Assembly (NCBI GenBank): GCA_017635395.1
Contig: JAGBLN010000052.1
Location: 1 to 35,832 of the forward strand
Direction: 5' to 3'
Origin: Lachnospiraceae bacterium
GTDB lineage: Bacteria; Bacillota; Clostridia; Lachnospirales; Lachnospiraceae
DNA: 35,832 nt
Shown here: piece after piece, positions 34,200 through 35,832 of the stretch
Position numbering within the stretch: position 1 is the first letter of the stretch
Layout: each line of letters begins with the position of its first letter
Program-made: the position numbers and the translations under genes
The notes under the pieces: model-generated
What the model was told of the DNA's origin: nothing
The model's input: the letters and a program-made list of their open reading frames with translations, nothing else
Database searches by the model: none

Positions 34200-35832
34200 T
34201 TTGAAGCTCCGTTATATTTATCTTGCCGTTCTCTACTTTGTACAGTATGTCGCAGTTTTCTACAGTCTTAAGCCTATGGGCTATGATCACGAGGGTCTTG
34301 CGCCCCTTCAGGGAATTGATGGCATCCATGATTGCCGATTCCGTATCGTTATCTAAGGCGCTGGTAGCCTCATCGAATACAAGCAGCTCCGGATCATGGT
34401 AAAGCGCCCTGGCAATGCCCAGGCGCTGCCTCTGGCCGCCGGATATACGTACACCTCTGTCACCTATAACGGTATCAAGGCCATCAGGAAGGGATTTAAC
34501 AAAGGTATCCATCTGCGCTTCCTTAAGGACTTCCCATATGCGGGCCTCATCCACATCACCATCCTTTACTCCAAAGGCCACATTGGCGCGGATGGTAGTA
34601 TCAAGCATGTAGATATTCTGAGCTATGTACCCAGTATTATGAAGCCAGCCGGGCATGTCATCCTCTATGTCAACTGAATCAGAAAGTACCTGTCCTTTTT
34701 CCGGCTTAAGCAAGCCTAAAAGTATGTCAATTATAGTGGTCTTGCCGGCACCGCTGGGACCTATGACACCCACGCTCTTTCCCACAGGGATCTCCATATC
34801 TGCGTCATCAAATATGGCCTTTTCCGTATTGGGATATCTGTATGTAATATGTTCAAGAGAAATCTTATTTTCGGAACTTATCCTGTTTTTGCTCTCGACT
34901 ATCTCGGTATCCTTAAGCTCTGTTATGTTCAGGTTGTCACAAACATAATTAAGGGATGTCTCATAGTAAGCGATAGTAGAAAGGTGGGTGGATATACGGT
35001 TAACACCCGGCATAAGCCTGACAGCCGCAAAAGCAAAAGCCGACAGCTGTGGAAACATCGCCATCATGTCCTTTCCGCTTACAACACAGATGTACATATA
35101 TGCGAGGGCTCCCACCATGCATACCAGCTCGATGGCCAGCCTGGGGGAGTTATTATATACAGTGTATTTTCTATTGGCATTTGCCAGTTTGTCATATGCT
35201 CCGGAAAAAGCACTTAAGAAATGCCCTTCCTTTGCAGCAACCTTCACATCCTTTATGCCGAATACAGCCTGCTGCATCCACTTCATGGTAGCGACCTGTT
35301 GCTGCACCCTTTCCTGCCCCAGCCTGCCAAGAAGCGGCTTTATTACCAGCACTATCACCAGTACCATGGCAAACATTAGTCCTGCAAAGAACAGGGTCAT
35401 TGCAGGGTCAACGATCAACAAAAGCACACACAGGCATATGGACACAGCCACTTCAGTAAGCAGGAGCATTACTTCCTGCAGAAGCAGGAATACATGAGGT
35501 ATGTCCTTATTTATGGTCTGGAAGATGGCATTGACATCAGCATTCAGGTAATACTCATAGGGGCGGTTAAGATACTCCCCCAGGAGCCTGGATGATGTAC
35601 GGCTTTCCAGCCTGTTGACATATTTTGACTGCACATAGTAAAGGAAAAGCAGGTAAAGATTCTTGATAAGGTAAATAGCCATTGCCACTATAAGCACGAT
35701 CTTTACAAAGGACAGGTTGTCGGCAGGTTCCAGCCCGGCCCGGAGCATCACATCCTGTACAATTTCGTTTGAAAGTATCTCATCAGGAGTCACAACGGCT
35801 GAAATAATAGGGACGATAACAGAAACCCCCAG
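34192..35832 (-). CDS. ABC exporter / glycan flippase, 5' end beyond window
   Basis: The reading frame stays open to the window edge, so the N-terminus is missing. The codons before 35793 encode VSVIVPIISAVVTPDEI, which aligns with the first membrane helix of the second exporter (VSAVLPFIQSVMMPDDL); the GTG at 35793 is therefore not a real start. Exporter helices are followed by Walker A GPSGAGKTT, GYIAQNIYMLDTTI, signature ISGGQRQR, Walker B LLVFDEATSALD and the IIAHRLKTV switch histidine. The ATPase appears intact. It is a close paralogue of the gene at 25991-27805, probably for a different glycan or as a heterodimer partner. Confidence 0.93.
   Translation of the reverse strand: MGVSVIVPIISAVVTPDEILSNEIVQDVMLRAGLEPADNLSFVKIVLIVAMAIYLIKNLYLLFLYYVQSKYVNRLESRTSSRLLGEYLNRPYEYYLNADVNAIFQTINKDIPHVFLLLQEVMLLLTEVAVSICLCVLLLIVDPAMTLFFAGLMFAMVLVIVLVIKPLLGRLGQERVQQQVATMKWMQQAVFGIKDVKVAAKEGHFLSAFSGAYDKLANANRKYTVYNNSPRLAIELVCMVGALAYMYICVVSGKDMMAMFPQLSAFAFAAVRLMPGVNRISTHLSTIAYYETSLNYVCDNLNITELKDTEIVESKNRISSENKISLEHITYRYPNTEKAIFDDADMEIPVGKSVGVIGPSGAGKTTIIDILLGLLKPEKGQVLSDSVDIEDDMPGWLHNTGYIAQNIYMLDTTIRANVAFGVKDGDVDEARIWEVLKEAQMDTFVKSLPDGLDTVIGDRGVRISGGQRQRLGIARALYHDPELLVFDEATSALDNDTESAIMDAINSLKGRKTLVIIAHRLKTVENCDILYKVENGKINITELQNA

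Overview
This window is one very long surface-polysaccharide (capsule, exopolysaccharide or wall-glycan) locus. All 31 genes I can support lie on the minus strand, so transcription runs from high to low coordinates. Mid-range GC, AGGAGG-type ribosome sites, tightly overlapping genes, a VanZ domain, a WecG/TagA-type (GT26) transferase, GT10 and WbsX-type enzymes, and no outer-membrane export genes together suggest a Firmicute, most likely a gut or rumen member of Lachnospiraceae (Clostridia). That placement is inference: the window holds no rRNA or marker gene.

Layout in transcription order. (1) 35832-28115: a single-chain ABC exporter cut by the window edge, a GT4, a large multi-pass GT-C-like protein, and three GT2 enzymes, two of them membrane-anchored polyprenyl-phosphate type. 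(2) 27805-18140: a second, paralogous ABC exporter, a GT4, a Wzy-like polymerase, a GT10 fucosyltransferase-like enzyme, a multi-pass GT-C-like protein, an MBOAT acyltransferase and an FkbH-like glyceryl-ACP synthase. (3) 17703-8374: an acyl carrier protein, a MaoC-like dehydratase and an SDR reductase, then a GT4, several GT2 enzymes, the initiating WcaJ/ExoY-type phosphoglycosyltransferase and a KdsC-like HAD phosphatase. (4) 8071-108: UDP-glucuronate decarboxylase (UDP-xylose synthase), a VanZ-GT26 fusion, two GT4 enzymes, a WbsX-like protein, a hexapeptide acetyltransferase and a GT-B-like protein.

The blocks are separated by four non-coding structured repeats at 1-137, 8113-8374, 17820-18085 and 27827-28053, about 8-10 kb apart. 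They form two families, A (two copies of about 264 bp) and B (one complete copy of about 227 bp and one cut by the window edge), which share the end sequence GTGGGAAGTTT. Each complete copy is a long imperfect palindrome. In family A the outer arms differ between copies but keep their pairing through compensatory changes, while the core is nearly invariant: the signature of a conserved structure. One copy supplies the last nine codons and the stop of a glycosyltransferase-like gene, so the repeats also behave like inserted elements. They are the best candidate here for something undescribed.

The second candidate is an acyl-decoration module spread across one repeat: MBOAT + FkbH + ACP + MaoC dehydratase + SDR, with no ketosynthase. 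The chemistry would allow glyceryl-ACP to be dehydrated and reduced to lactyl-ACP and passed to a sugar by the MBOAT. That is a hypothesis, not something the sequence proves.

How the parts fit: the phosphoglycosyltransferase loads the first sugar on undecaprenyl phosphate, about ten cytosolic GT2/GT4/GT26 enzymes extend it, the ABC exporters probably flip lipid-linked glycans, the Wzy-like protein polymerises them, and the GT2-TM/GT-C-like pairs, MBOAT and acetyltransferase add decorations. No tRNA, rRNA, CRISPR array, transposase or integrase was seen.
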